Of a stretch of DNA of 64,000 bases, positions 1 through 12,400 are shown one piece after another. Source of the stretch: Diogma glabrata (taxonomy: Eukaryota > Arthropoda > Insecta > Diptera > Cylindrotomidae); NCBI GenBank assembly GCA_963693315.1, contig OY856186.1, positions 372,026,850 through 372,090,849 of the forward strand, in the 5' to 3' direction. Each line of letters opens with the position of its first letter. Positions within the stretch are counted from its first letter, which is position 1. The notes beneath the pieces are model-generated. The model saw only the letters and a list, made by a program, of their open reading frames with translations. It searched no databases and was not told the origin of the DNA. Made by a program: the position numbers and the translations under genes.

Positions 1-642
1 ACATACATACACACCCTCACATATATATATTAAAAATGACTCACCCCATAGCTTGTCCAGATCCCACTCCCGTAGTTCAATTTAGTCGCTCATCCCCATC
101 CAGTACATAGATTGGTAGGTTCAGCAATCCGGATCACGACGACGTTGGAAAAATTGTTACAATCCAACTGGTTGATGATAGCAGTGATTTTCTTCTTTTC
201 CTTTCTTCCGGGAAATGTATCACAATACTCATCAGGTACAACGTGTAACCACACCCCAAAAAATGGCTACCCCGGAAATGTATCTAGATAGTCGACACAC
301 GGGATGCAATCGTAGCATGCGGTAAGGTATCTGATGTTAATTATAATTTACCTTCCCGACTTATTCACTGGGTCTCTGCACTCCAATGCAATGGTTAACA
401 CAGAGATATCACAAAGATTCAGGTGTAGATATAAGTATTACTGCATTATCACATCTCTTTGAAACATTATCTCAACAAGCAATTCATAAATTTATTTCAG
501 ACTTTTATGAGGTAACAGTTTTTTTTTTGGTTAAATTTTGTTTTATTTTTCACATATATTGGTAACTTAAAATACCCCAGAGTTTAAATAATTTTTTTTG
601 TTAAGATTATAACTATCATTTATCACAGTTCAAAAAAATACA
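1..642. other. Intergenic stretch with one exon-like open segment
   Basis: Mostly AT-rich sequence starting with a short CA/TA simple repeat (1-34). The one coding-looking piece is on the + strand at about 386-513. It begins ATG-CAA-TGG, stays open with normal-looking amino-acid composition (residues such as SHLFETLSQQAIHKFISDFY) and ends at a possible splice donor (GAG|GTAACA). I do not recognise the protein. It could be a host exon or a transposon relic. Confidence 0.25.
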
Positions 643-985
643 GCTATTATCACAGCTTTCCACATTATTTTTACAAAAAAATACAATTAATATTTACCAT
701 TATATTTTTATTTAGACTATGGTTTAGTTTCATCGATTTTAATATTCTTATTAAGTAAAATATTACACAAAAAAAATTCCTCGTATAGACGTCAATCAAA
801 GCAAAACGGCTGCTATTATCACAGCTGTTCAACATTAGTTTCACAAAAAATTACAATTAATATTTACCATTATTTTACAATTTATTCTATGGTGTCGTAT
901 TTTTGGTTATTTTATTATCATTTATTGAAATATTACACAACAAAAAAATTCCACGTATTGACGTCCACCAAAGCAAAAACCAAAA
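643..985. repeat. Two-copy tandem repeat, unit about 172 bp
   Basis: Two diverged head-to-tail copies, roughly 643-812 and 813-985. Each starts CTATTATCACAGCT, has ACAATTAATATTTACCATTAT in the middle, and ends with a GTCAATCAAAGCAAAA / GTCCACCAAAGCAAAA block after TATTACACAA. No coding potential is visible. Confidence 0.7.
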
Positions 986-1902
986 ACAGCAGTCCACTGT
1001 TAGACATCAAGTCGAATAAGAAGCTTTTATGTTTGTAATTTAACTAATACGGCACAAACATATAATTTTTTTCTAAATTGAACTAGTAAATTAATTTAAC
1101 TAAAAAAATTGCACTAATTGAACTAGTTAAAATTTTAGATTTAATTAAAAATTGTTTAACTTAAATTTAAGAAACAAAAACGTGAATTCAAAAAGATTCA
1201 TACATTTTGATACTCACGTTTTGCAAAAAGATATAAGTCTTGCAAAAAGACATAAGATGGACTCTATGTCTTTAACCACGTACTTATAGTTAAAGTCACG
1301 CCGCCTGCAAACAATAATAAATCGATAAACACGATAAGTTGTTTATTGGATATTATCTTTCGTTAAATATGTGTGCCCACTAAAGAGTCTTGTACTAAAT
1401 TTGGAAAGGAATTATAAACAAATATCTATTACGAAATGATTGTAGGAAATTACATTTTATAAAATGAAGCAAAAGCAACTCCAAAGGTTCATGACAATAC
1501 AATAACCGAGAAATAACTCATTGATTGATTCTTCCTATCTTTTGGAAAATAGAGCGAATTCAAATTAGGGAAATTGCACAACCGTTCATGACAAATTTTA
1601 AACGGACACCATTGTAGATGACGACTACGGATTGAGTACAAGAAACTATGTGTAAGGGAAAAACGAAAACAACTATGAAAGTTTCTGTTAATGCAAATTT
1701 AATGCGTGTAAGAAAGTGGCTCGACTTTCAATTACGAAGTTTGAATTACACTTCATTACATTATTTACAATCGCCAAACTCTCCATTCTTCAAGCACCTT
1801 CTTTAACTACTACCAACGTAAAACGTCTAACCGTCCTTCGTTCCCACCGTTAAATAGAAGAACGGTGAGTGGAGACCTTACGATGACTACCGCTCTAATT
1901 AT

Positions 1903-2291
1903 AATTGAAGGGTACATGGGAAAAACAACGTAAGTCCATTTTTTTCGAAATCGAGTTAATGCTGCTATCTATTGAAGAAATATAAAAGCTTTCAGTTGGT
2001 ATATTCAATTTGGATAAACATCAAACTCAGCCCATATAAATCAATTGAAAATAATTCGCAAAATTTTTTTATACCCAATTTACAGGGGAAAAACAACTTA
2101 GCTCACTATTTTTTACCAACAAACGCCTCTGGTGGCCCCGGCTCAAAACACTTTTATGAACCATATCTATTCATTGTTTAATCCGAATTCACAAATTTTC
2201 TTGCATTTTAAAGACTTCAAACACAAAACTTCAATTTTCTCGAAATTTGATTTTATGGACTTACGTTGTTTTTCCCCTGTACCCTTCAATT
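1903..2291. repeat. Inverted repeat pair with 35-bp arms, possible foldback element
   Basis: The left arm (1904-1938) and the reverse complement of the right arm (2256-2290) agree at 34 of 35 positions; both contain GGGAAAAACAACGTAAGTCC. A third, partial copy (CAGGGGAAAAACAACTTA) sits between them at about 2082-2100. This looks like a foldback or MITE-type element. Open frames inside are not recognised and overlap on both strands. Confidence 0.55.
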
Positions 2292-3146
2292 CATTACTCC
2301 TGACAAATATCATATTCCATAAATTCAGGATTTTTCTTAACGACCACGCATTCAAATTTTTCTCTATCTTGATCTTGTTCGTGCATTCATCAAATTCCTA
2401 TTGGTGCAAAAATTCATATTTCGAACTGTTCGAATCTGTTCATAATATGACTTCGGATTGCAAAACAAGTCGATACAATTAATCGTTATGAACGTCCCAA
2501 AACGGTAAAGCAACGCCAACGTTTTTAGTTATGATAATTTCTGTATAAATTTATGTATGATACCTCACGCTGGATGGCAATCAAGCCATCCTGAATGATC
2601 TTCTTTCTTTTCATTTGCAATTCATTCCTTTTTTAAATTTTTCTATTAAAACCTGTATAAAACCTGTATAAAGTTTTATATATGACGTCACACTCTTATC
2701 CTTTTCTCACATTTGGACACAAAATTATGAAATTTAGTTTTTTTTTATTTTCATTTTGGTCCTTCGAGCCGGATAAGAAAGAGAATAAATACAAAAAAGA
2801 TCGTCATCAATAATTTCTCTACTTTGACGCTGCTTGGATGTTCGGTTAAGGCTCTTTATGGAATATGGAAATAAGTTTGGATACTATTGTAATTTCCACT
2901 GAACGTTTATGTTTGCAGCATTTCGTTAGGTTATTATGAGCCCAGTCAGTTATTTTTAATATTAGACGAAAATTTGCAGTCTTTAGTAGTATCAACAAAT
3001 TTTAATATTAAGTTATTGCAGTTGTTAGCATGCCATTAAGGCCGAGGTTTTTATTTTTGAGATCGTGTAACACCTGATTCATACTTACATTCTACAGTTA
3101 ATTACTCATGGTGATAACATTCAAGAGAGTCAGTCAAGTATTACCA
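2292..3146. other. Intergenic, nothing recognised
   Basis: AT-rich sequence without a credible coding frame, RNA gene or clear repeat. Confidence 0.5.
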
Positions 3147-3400
3147 CACTGAAAAAAAATTAAAGCAATGACAACCTCATCTCGAAGTTAACTGTTTATT
3201 ATTCAAACAAAAAAAACTACTTACAAACAATTTCACTGTGATTGAGAAAACTACAGCTAAACATTTTCCTGACAACAGAATGAGGTTTTTTTTTAAATGT
3301 TAAGTGTTACATCCAATATAACAGTAGTTAAATAAAGTTAATAACTATTTCTACGAAACAAATTATTTTTGGCTTTATATCATGATGGTCTAGAGAATAA
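3147..3400 (-). mobile_element. Partial copy of the CACTG-ended MITE found complete at 26072-26524
   Basis: Starts CACTGAAAAAAAATTAAAGC and matches, in reverse orientation, the right half of the MITE at 26072-26524. Shared blocks include the AATGACAAC segment near the tip, GTTTATTATTCA, ATCCAATATAACAGTAGTT and AATAAAGTTAATAACTATTTC. Similarity fades beyond about 3400 and the other terminus is missing, so this is a truncated, diverged copy. Confidence 0.6.
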
Positions 3401-3769
3401 AGTCAAAAAAATTGGTCAACTTCGAAAAAATTCCCACTTTCAATATTTGGTTCTAAACAATATCCCAAAAGTCCCCACCAAAGAACACAAAAACTGGTTT
3501 TTCGCACAAAACTCGTTAACGGTGACTTTCATCGAAAAAATAGTGGTAATAAAATTAATACCTTAGAAATAAAACGACAAATAACATTCTAGCATTTTTT
3601 TCGTAAGACTACAAGTTTTTCGAGAAAATTCGATTTAAACAGAAAATTTACATAAAATATACAACTTTTTAAATCACATTTTCTCGAAAACCGTTAGTCT
3701 ACCGGAAAAAGTAATACCTACATGGTTTTTGTAGCTACTGTAGCTAAGTTACAAATTTTGTTATTTTTA

Positions 3770-4382
3770 TTATTTTATTATTTTATTATTTTATTATTTT
3801 ATAATTTTATAATTTTATAATTTTATAATTTTATAAATTTATAATTTTATAATTTTATAATTTTATAATTTTATAATTTTATAATTTTATAATTTTATAA
3901 TTTTATAATTTTATAATTTTATAATTTTATAATTTTATAATTTTATAATTTTATAATTTTATAATTTTATAATTTTATAATTTTATAATTTTATAATTTT
4001 ATAATTTTATAATTTTATAATTTTATAATTTTATAATTTTATAATTTTATAATTTTATAATTTTATAATTTTATAATTTTATAATTTTATAATTTTATAA
4101 TTTTATAATTTTATAATTTTATAATTTTATAATTTTATAATTTTATAATTTTATAATTTTATAATTTTATAATTTTATAATTTTATAATTTTATAATTTT
4201 ATAATTTTATAATTTTATAATTTTATAATTTTATAATTTTATAATTTTATAATTTTATAATTTTATAATTTTATAATTTTATAATTTTATAATTTTATAA
4301 TTTTATAATTTTATAATTTTATAATTTTATAATTTTATAATTTTATAATTTTATAATTTTATAATTTTATAATTTTATAATT
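3770..4382. repeat. (ATAATTTT)n minisatellite, about 600 bp
   Basis: An almost perfect 8-bp tandem array of about 75 units. A short run of TATTATTT variants precedes it (about 3763-3800), and one irregular unit (TATAAATTTATAA) lies near 3830. Outside that unit the array appears free of substitutions, which suggests recent expansion or ongoing slippage. The sequence is 100% A+T. Confidence 0.95.
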
Positions 4383-4639
4383 TAATATTTTTTTTATTTT
4401 CAATCAAAATCACCGTTATCGCGGTTTTTGCGCAAACCCATTTTATTACGTTTGATCACACATAATATTTTTTGCGACACATATATCGGTGAGGAGGTTT
4501 GGGATATTATTTAGAACCATAAAATTCATGCAAAAATTCAGCTTTCTCCTAATTTTTCCGAAGCGCAATGTATTTATTCCCTGTATTATGGATGTTTCAT
4601 TTCAAAATAAAAGTAATTGAAATTGATTGAACCATATAT

Positions 4640-5340
4640 CGTCGCTTTAATAATGAAACAACGTATTCGCCAAAGTGTAGTTTCGAGATAATTGGGTTTA
4701 AAGATTTTTCGATTTTCTGATTTTCGTAAACTCGGCAGCACTATTGAATTAATAAAGATATTGGAAAAAAAATTTCTACCAATTAATCTTGACTAATTTC
4801 CCCACAGCATATTAAAATTTCACATTGGTACCAGCTGGCTTTTCTACCTAAAAAGAGGTGAAAAGTCAATCAGGTACCTTATACGTTATTGCATATTTCA
4901 TATACGTTATTTCATTTTGCATGGAAGTACGATTAAGCCTAAAACTAATTATTATTGAACTAACGCATAATATTCTTACAATTTTTTATTTATATGAACC
5001 GGCATATCATGTAGTAATGAATGATGCTTATACAATATTTTGGAGTTACCATTTCGTGTGGCGATCGTAATGTATGTAAAGTATACGACACTGATTTTAC
5101 CGAAGTTATTATTCTGTAGGAATTGAAATATCGTACATGCATTTACGCTGTTTCAATATTTAACCAAATTCAAATTTGCATGTACGTTAATTAACAATAT
5201 AATAATTTTCACCCCCAGTTATAAAAAAATTGGAAAATGTTAAAATGCCACTTTATAGACATCCTTATGGGGAATGCAGCGCACCCATTATATAATAACA
5301 GCGTATATATGGCATACGTTATTTCATTATTAAAGCGACG
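4640..5340. mobile_element. 701-bp MITE, copy 1, 4-bp target duplication ATAT
   Basis: Bounded by inverted repeats beginning CGTCGCTTTAATAATGAAA and ending with its reverse complement. It is flanked by ATAT on both sides (4636-4639 and 5341-5344). The same 701-bp sequence recurs at 10399-11099 with three differences. The TIR-related motif ATACGTTATTTCAT recurs inside. A 70-codon open frame (4858-5070) exists in both copies but resembles nothing known. The superfamily is uncertain; a 4-bp duplication occurs in several groups (Sola1, Chapaev, Ginger and others). Confidence 0.85.
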
Positions 5341-5344
5341 ATAT

Positions 5345-6141
5345 AATTTCCAAATGTACGTAAAATGCGGTTGCCTCAACTACACCGTTCTGTACATATA
5401 CAGCTATCAATTTCGATGTTCATTTCGCCATATCTGAGGTTGATTTTGAAGGTGCGTCGCACATTAAGTAACATCAATCAATTACAGTAAACGGTAAATC
5501 TTTAAATTGCTCGTTACATCAAGAAATTGTAAAATAGTAAATATAACTGATTATCAGAAGTCGAACCAAATTTCGTAAAAAAATAATTAATGTGTTTTTT
5601 AACCAAAAAAAAACAAATCAATCTCGAACGTTTTTACTCCTCTATTTTCTCACTCCTTTTAAATCAAAAATTTTTATTCAATAGTGTCATTCACCATTCC
5701 AGCCTAATTCATAAATTAAAGTGTCGTATGATTTGATTGATTATTGGTTTATCTGTATTATAAATATTTTGTTTATTTTCCTAGATAGCCATATCAGTTG
5801 GTTTCACATTGCAATAAATTACCATAAATTTTAATTTGTCCAAGTGAAAATAAAAAACCTAAAAACATGAGATATGAGACATGAAAACCCAACAACTAAA
5901 CTTGTGTGAAGTTTTTCTTATTTATATCATGAATATGAGGAGAATGACCTATTTGTAAGAGATGAAAATTGGGGTGAAACGATGCAATTTATATAATATA
6001 AAGTTTTGAAATATAAAAACGAATTTGTAATAAATATTTTTAAACAAACAAATATTAGGTCTCATTTCAGACGAATGATTTTTATAATATTATTCTAGAA
6101 TGTTAGAACTAAAATATATTTGTTCATAAAACTCATTTCAG
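5345..6141. other. Region just upstream of the first placed UGT exon
   Basis: AT-rich. 5365-5445 has weak similarity to internal parts of the 26072-26524 MITE (GCGGTTGCCTCAACTACACCG and TTCGCCATATCTGA). The UGT initiator codon probably lies in a short exon here, because the frame of the first placed exon is closed by a stop at 6127-6129. I could not choose among the ATGs near 5870-5950. Confidence 0.3.
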
Positions 6142-6457
6142 AATATCAAACACGTAGCAATATTTATTTACCTTATCTTTCAATCAACAAACTGTAATGC
6201 AGCTAAAATTCTTGGCGTATTTCCATTTCCGAGTAGAAGTCATTCAATATTACTGGAAGTAATTATGATTGAACTATCAAAATTAGGACACGAGGTTAGA
6301 AGAAATTACATACGCTTTTACGATAATTTTAGACTTTTGCCTAATAATTTTAAATAATATTTTTAGATAACTGTTATAACAAATTTTCGAGCAAAAGAAA
6401 AATTAAATAATTATACAGAAATTATAATCGAACCCAAACTAGATCATTGGAAGACAG
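6142..6457 (+). CDS. UGT 5' coding exons (signal peptide and acceptor-binding start)
   Basis: Exon A (6142-6294) follows an acceptor TTTCAG and ends GGA CAC GAG|GTTAGA. It encodes the signal-peptide-like segment and the conserved ILGVFP...SH...LGHE block. Exon B (6367-6457) follows TTTTTAG, reads ITVITNFRAKEKLNNYTEII and ends ACA G|GTTGGT with one base left over. That base completes a valine codon with TG at 15454-15455, in frame with the next UGT exon. This match is the main evidence that the fragment belongs to the same gene as the exons 9 kb downstream. Both exons are too short to appear as long open frames. Confidence 0.8.
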
Positions 6458-9400
6458 GTTGGTTAAAATTATTTATATAAAAAATAGTAAAAAAATGTCT
6501 TTTAGTAAAAAAATGTCAAAACATGTTATTTATATTTATTTATATATAATTTTTACAAATGTGGTAAGAGAAACTATGTTACTGGGTCGAATAAATCCCG
6601 GTAAGTAAACCTGACATGTAAAAGCACATAATATCATGATTCATGACCTCTACCTATATAGAATGAAGTATGCACAAGCAAATTTTTCTTTTGCTTTTTA
6701 AATAACAATCCTATGTAGTATTCGGTGAGACAAGGTGGTAAACAAAACATGAATTTGCTTTCAGTTGCATAGTATTAAACGCACTCATTTAAGATAGAAT
6801 AAAAAACAAATTTCTCTTTTATTTTAAATGTCAAAATGTTTTGAATTTAGACGCCAATAAAATAAACTGACCAGACGTCCCACGGTACGTGGAATTGTCC
6901 CACATTTTACGGTGCTGTCCCACTAGCAAATCTGTGCTACGAAGCGTCCCACGAAACCAATATTTGCACACTTAAAGTTGAGTTTATGCCAACATTTTAT
7001 TGAAAGCAATCATTTAAAAATTGTTCTATATTGTTTCACAGTTCTTTGTTTTTCTTGAATAGGATATGATAGAGAAAGTTATAATAAAATAAGTAAAAAG
7101 CCAATTTGTTTTAAATTTGCAGGACCAAAACTAAAATGGGGTTGCCAATAATCCAGCTAGTGACATATTGTTTGATAATGTGACGCTCCGTCTTTTTAAA
7201 TGATTAAAGCCCAGTTATAGACCTATATGAAGGCTCGTTTCTTCGAGCAAGCAATACCGTGCCATCATCAATTCCACAGCTAAGATTGGGGATGACACCG
7301 TGGACTAAATACAGTTCAGTCGTCAGCATCCCTAAAGTATCACCTTGGGTAGCGATATCTTACTGCTATTGCCAGTGGTACTGTAGTACAGCTCTTACAG
7401 TTTTTATAATATGATTTGGTAATTTAACTGTTTAGAGAGAAAGAGAACAAACTAGTGCAGATTTTTTTACTGAAATATTGCTTCAATTTAACTATAATTT
7501 TTTCAGTTTCTGTAAATTCCTTTTCTCAGTAGAACCTTATATTTAAACAAATTTTTATTGCGCCCCTTTTCATTGTTTGAGATTAGTTGCAATTAACAAT
7601 GAACGTTATTATATCAATAAACATATATGCAGATACAAATTACAAACAAACATAAAAAGCGTTGCTATCAGCTGCTGTATCCAGCAACCTAACCAGGTTT
7701 TTTAAACCATTATAATGGTTACAAATAGACTAAAGGATTATAAAAATAGGCCTATAGGAATAGGCAAAACTAAGAGAAATATTTATAATACAGAAACTGT
7801 TTGCTCCTTCCATCCCGTTTAACACGACTAAAGCTTTCGATCGATGAATTGCACATCTAAACTAAATAAATCATTATTTGATAACACATTTGCATGTGGC
7901 ACAAAATTAGAAGCCATAATTAAAAATATTTTAATATATCGTACCCTGGAGTCTGGACCAAACAAAACTAGAATCGTCTGTCGCAAACTTTGTAAGTGTA
8001 ACGGTTTACGCATCGAAATATATAGGATTAAAATATTGCCGATTCTAAACAGCAGTTCAGTACCGTGGTATGTCACGATGTGAAAAAATGACTAAGCAAT
8101 CTTAATTCGAATTTGAACCATAATTTATTGGGTATTGGATGAGCCGAGCCGTTCATAATCTTTATACTGGAATTAGAACTCCTGATGATTTAATGCCAAT
8201 CATAATAGCATTAATGCACTAGAATGAATATTGAAGGCATATTTAACAGTGAAGGCATATTTAACTTTGAAGGCATATTTAACAGTGGCTTAGAAATGTC
8301 CTATTAAAGTCAAAGAATTTTTAAAGAAAAAAAATGTCTCTTCCCCATGGCTAGCATATTCCACCATATCATTAAACTGATTGAGAGAGAATCATCTAAC
8401 GCTATGAAAATAGTTGAAACATTAAATAATTTGAAAGAAAGCTGCAGGAAAGTCTAAATTCAACATTCAAAACTTCGGCATGTCGAAAAAAGTGTATTTT
8501 TGACAAATCCTAGGTAGATCAATAAGTGTGGAATAAGTGAAACAAGAAAACATTTGTTTGGCCAAATTAAGTTTTATTTCTCAACATACATTCCTTTTAA
8601 TTTGATACAGTATTTCTAACTTTTTTATCCCGTCCGAAACGTAATCTTTCGGAAGCTCTGCAAAATAGACGTCAGTTTCAGCTACAATTCTCTCTTTTGA
8701 GTGAAATCGCTTACCGGTGAGCCATCTTTTTAGGCTTGAAAATAGACCTGGTGAACGCGCTGGCTGAGGAACCAGTTCATATTCAATTTCGTCAAATTTT
8801 GCTTGAGAAATTAACGATGTATGAGCATGCGTGTTGTCATGATGATAGATAAATTTTTCAAATGCGGCCGTTTTAAATAATGATGAATGATATGCCGGAT
8901 GCGCCAGTTATGGTTGTACTTTTTTCCAAAATAGTCGATGAATATTATTATTACGCGCATCCCAAAATATGGAGGCCATTGACTTTCCCGTCCATTACTG
9001 GGGTTTTGGACGCTTTGGAGCACTTTCATCCAGAGGAACCCAATTATTTTACTCCAGTGTCTAAAAATTAATCCATGTTTCGTTCATGGTTATGAATCGG
9101 TGCAAAAACTTCTTTGAATTTCGCATAAGCAATACCAAATTCTGATGGGAAATCGTAACACGAATTCGTTTTCGGTCCTCTATGAGCAAACGCGGCATCC
9201 ATCGCACGCAGAGCTTCTTCATACTTAAAATATCATGTATGACTTTGAACACACTGCTATAATGCGACATCGTTGTGGTCTCAGCTATCTCCCTCAATTT
9301 CACTTCAGGGTCGATTAATATAAATTCATGGTTTTTTCGACGTATTCTGGTGTACAAATCTCTTGTGAGCGTCCAGCTCTTTCAGCATCACTTGTGCTTG

Positions 9401-12400
9401 TGCGGCCGCAACGAAAGCTAGCAAACCACTTTTGAATCATCTTCAACGACGGCGCAGAATCCGGATAATAATTATCTAGCTTGGCTGTGGTCACGGTTAT
9501 CTCTTTCTTGCGTAAATAATAGTGTTTACTCAGAACACCAAACGCAGATTCTCCCATTTAAAAAAAAAACGCGGCTATTGGTTGCTTCTCATTGCTGTTA
9601 CTTGTAAATGCAAGACTTAAATAGCGGAATTTTTGACATACGTCTAATGAAGGGTGAAGTTACATATAAATGGTTAATGTATGCTAACGCCACCTCTTAG
9701 AATTATGCCACACTTTTTGATTCACCTAGTATATCTACATCTTATTTGATATGTTTAGAATATTTACATTGTACAATCCAGTTTGATGAAATTAAAGTTT
9801 TAAACTGGATGCTTTGACGTTCAAGCCGCTTTGTAAGTTGCAGTCGCTCTTGCATTCATTCGATTATGTTTAAGTGACGAGTTTACGAATCACATTTTTT
9901 TTGGAAGTAGGACGAATTTTTTTTTTGAAAAAATGGAGAAATGTGAGGGTGTGTTTTTTTAGTTTTGTTTGATTATTTTGTTGTTTTCGTGTTATTTGTT
10001 TCACAATTCCAAATCAATAAATAAAACTTCTGAAATAATGTGTTGTAGTTATTTTGTTGGGCGTGTTATTTACAATTTATTATAAAAATATTCCGCAACA
10101 TGGGATAAATGAAAATTAATTGTTTCCGAAATTTATGAAAAATATGTGACAGAGGAAAGGCTTAAGAATTGGTACGATGAGTCTATTTCTAGAGACATTC
10201 GAAAAAAATCCCTTGTAAAAAGGAATGATAGAAACCGATGAAGCCGTTTTCTATCCTTTCCTATGCGGTTTTTTAATTAAAATTACTGCTTCACCCACAA
10301 AATCTTTACATCAACACATAAACAAGAATCTTCAATAAATGCAACTTCTATATGCGTTAAAATAAGGCAAAATGTCAATACAAAATCAGAGAATAAATCG
10401 TCGCTTTAATAATGAAACAACGTATTCGCCAAAGTGTAGTTTCGAGATAATTGGGTTTAAAGATTTTTCGATTTTCTGATTTTCGTAAACTCGGCAGCAC
10501 TATTGAATTAATAAAGATATTGGAAAAAAAATTTCTACCAATTAATCTTGACTAATTTCCCCACAGCATATTAAAATTTCACATTGGTACCAGCTGGCTT
10601 TTCTACCTAAAAAGAGGTGAAAAGTCAATCAGGTACCTTATACGTTATTTCATATTTCATATACGTTATTTCATTTTGCATGGAAGTACGATTAAGCCTA
10701 AAACTAATTATTATTGAACTAACGCATAATATTCTTACAATTTTTTATTTATATGAACCGGCATATCATGTAGTAATGAATGATGCTTATACAATATTTT
10801 GGAGTTACCATTTCGTGTGGCGATCGTAATGTATGTAAAGTATACGACACTGATTTTACCGAAGTTATTATTCTGTAGGAATTGAAATATCGTACATGCA
10901 TTTACGCTGTTTCAATATTTAACCAAATTCAAATTTGCATGTACGGTAATTAACAATATATTAATTTTCACCCCCAGTTATAAAAAAATTGGAAAATGTT
11001 AAAATGCCACTTTATAGACATCCTTATGGGGAATGCAGCGCACCCATTATATAATAACAGCGTATATATGGCATACGTTATTTCATTATTAAAGCGACGA
11101 AATATACTAGCCGATATGTATGAAGCTGTGCAAGAAATTTTAAAAGAAAACAAAACTGCAACAGTATATACGACTTTGGAATGGATCGCAGAATTTCATA
11201 TTTTGACATCTTTAACTGATAGTTAGAGATGGTAACTGATTATAATTATTTGAACAACGAAAATTGTCTTACAGCATTAATGCGGTTTTTTAGTGGAGGC
11301 TGCTATAAATATTACAGGAAGACGAGGAAAATGTAGAAATGATGAACACACTCAAAGGGAATAGTAGAAGAGATTAAAAAATAGCTAAAAAATATGAAGT
11401 TGAAAAATCGCATGTATCGTTACAGAACAAGTCTGTATGCAAAAGACACAAACCAGAAAGGCGATAATGGTAACACTAAACCCGCATTCAATGAAAAAAA
11501 GAAGATTGCAATGCGCATGCACTGCAATCCCAGATGACAAACGGCCATCCGTTGGATTCTAATTTTGTATAGATTAAAATTGCAAACGCACAGTAACACA
11601 GACAGAAAAAATTTTATTTTCTGTATGAAGAGCATTAAAATGTTGTGCCCGAATGTTCTCTATCACAGAGACTTCGGCATTTGGTTGTCTTGTTCCCAAT
11701 TCGGTTGTCTTGCTTTCCATATCCAAAAAATGACGGCATCTCAACCGAATTTGATAATAATGTAACGATGAGCATTCAGGTGGCGCAAAACGGTCAGAAG
11801 GTTTGAACAAACATCGAAAGAAATCAAGGTCAGTCTCCCTATGGAATTCTACATTGGCAAAAGCAAGAGTTAAGTGGACAGTAAAAAAACACTCAAGAAT
11901 GTGGCGTAGTCAAAACTAAAATAACAGACACATGGAAACACATGGAAAATGCAGTACACATGGAAAATGCTGCATTATAAAAAAACATAGAATGGTGACA
12001 GTAACTATAAATTGAAAGAATTGGAAGGTGTAAAGAAATGAAGTGTTAATCAAGAACTCAAAAAAGGACAGCGAAAATAATTTCTGGGATCTGGATCCTG
12101 AACGGGACAGAAAGATTTAAGTGCTACGATTTTTACAGAATTGTTTAATATCATTTAATTCAAACGATATGGAAAGGAACAGAATTGAAGTATGGTATCC
12201 ACTAATTCCTTCAGTTCAAGATCTTGAACTGAGCGTCAGCAATTTAATCGTCGTTAATGTTTTAACGAATTAATATTTGCTCAACCCGAGAAAGTGCGTC
12301 GGCAACTACATCAACAATTCCAGAGATGTGGCGAATATCAGTTGTGAATTGAGTGATAAAATCTAAATAACGGAATTGGCGAGGACTAGCTTTGGCAGGT

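Noticed and set aside
2132..2482. 116-codon open frame on + and 62-codon frame on -
   Set aside because: Both overlap the inverted-repeat structure, have low-complexity F/N/S-rich products and no family resemblance.
3763..4382. Replication origin or matrix attachment region in the A/T minisatellite
   Set aside because: Composition alone does not support either function.
4858..5070. 70-codon frame in the 701-bp MITE (also 10617-10829)
   Set aside because: Conserved only because the two copies are nearly identical; no motif, and it starts from a non-ATG codon.
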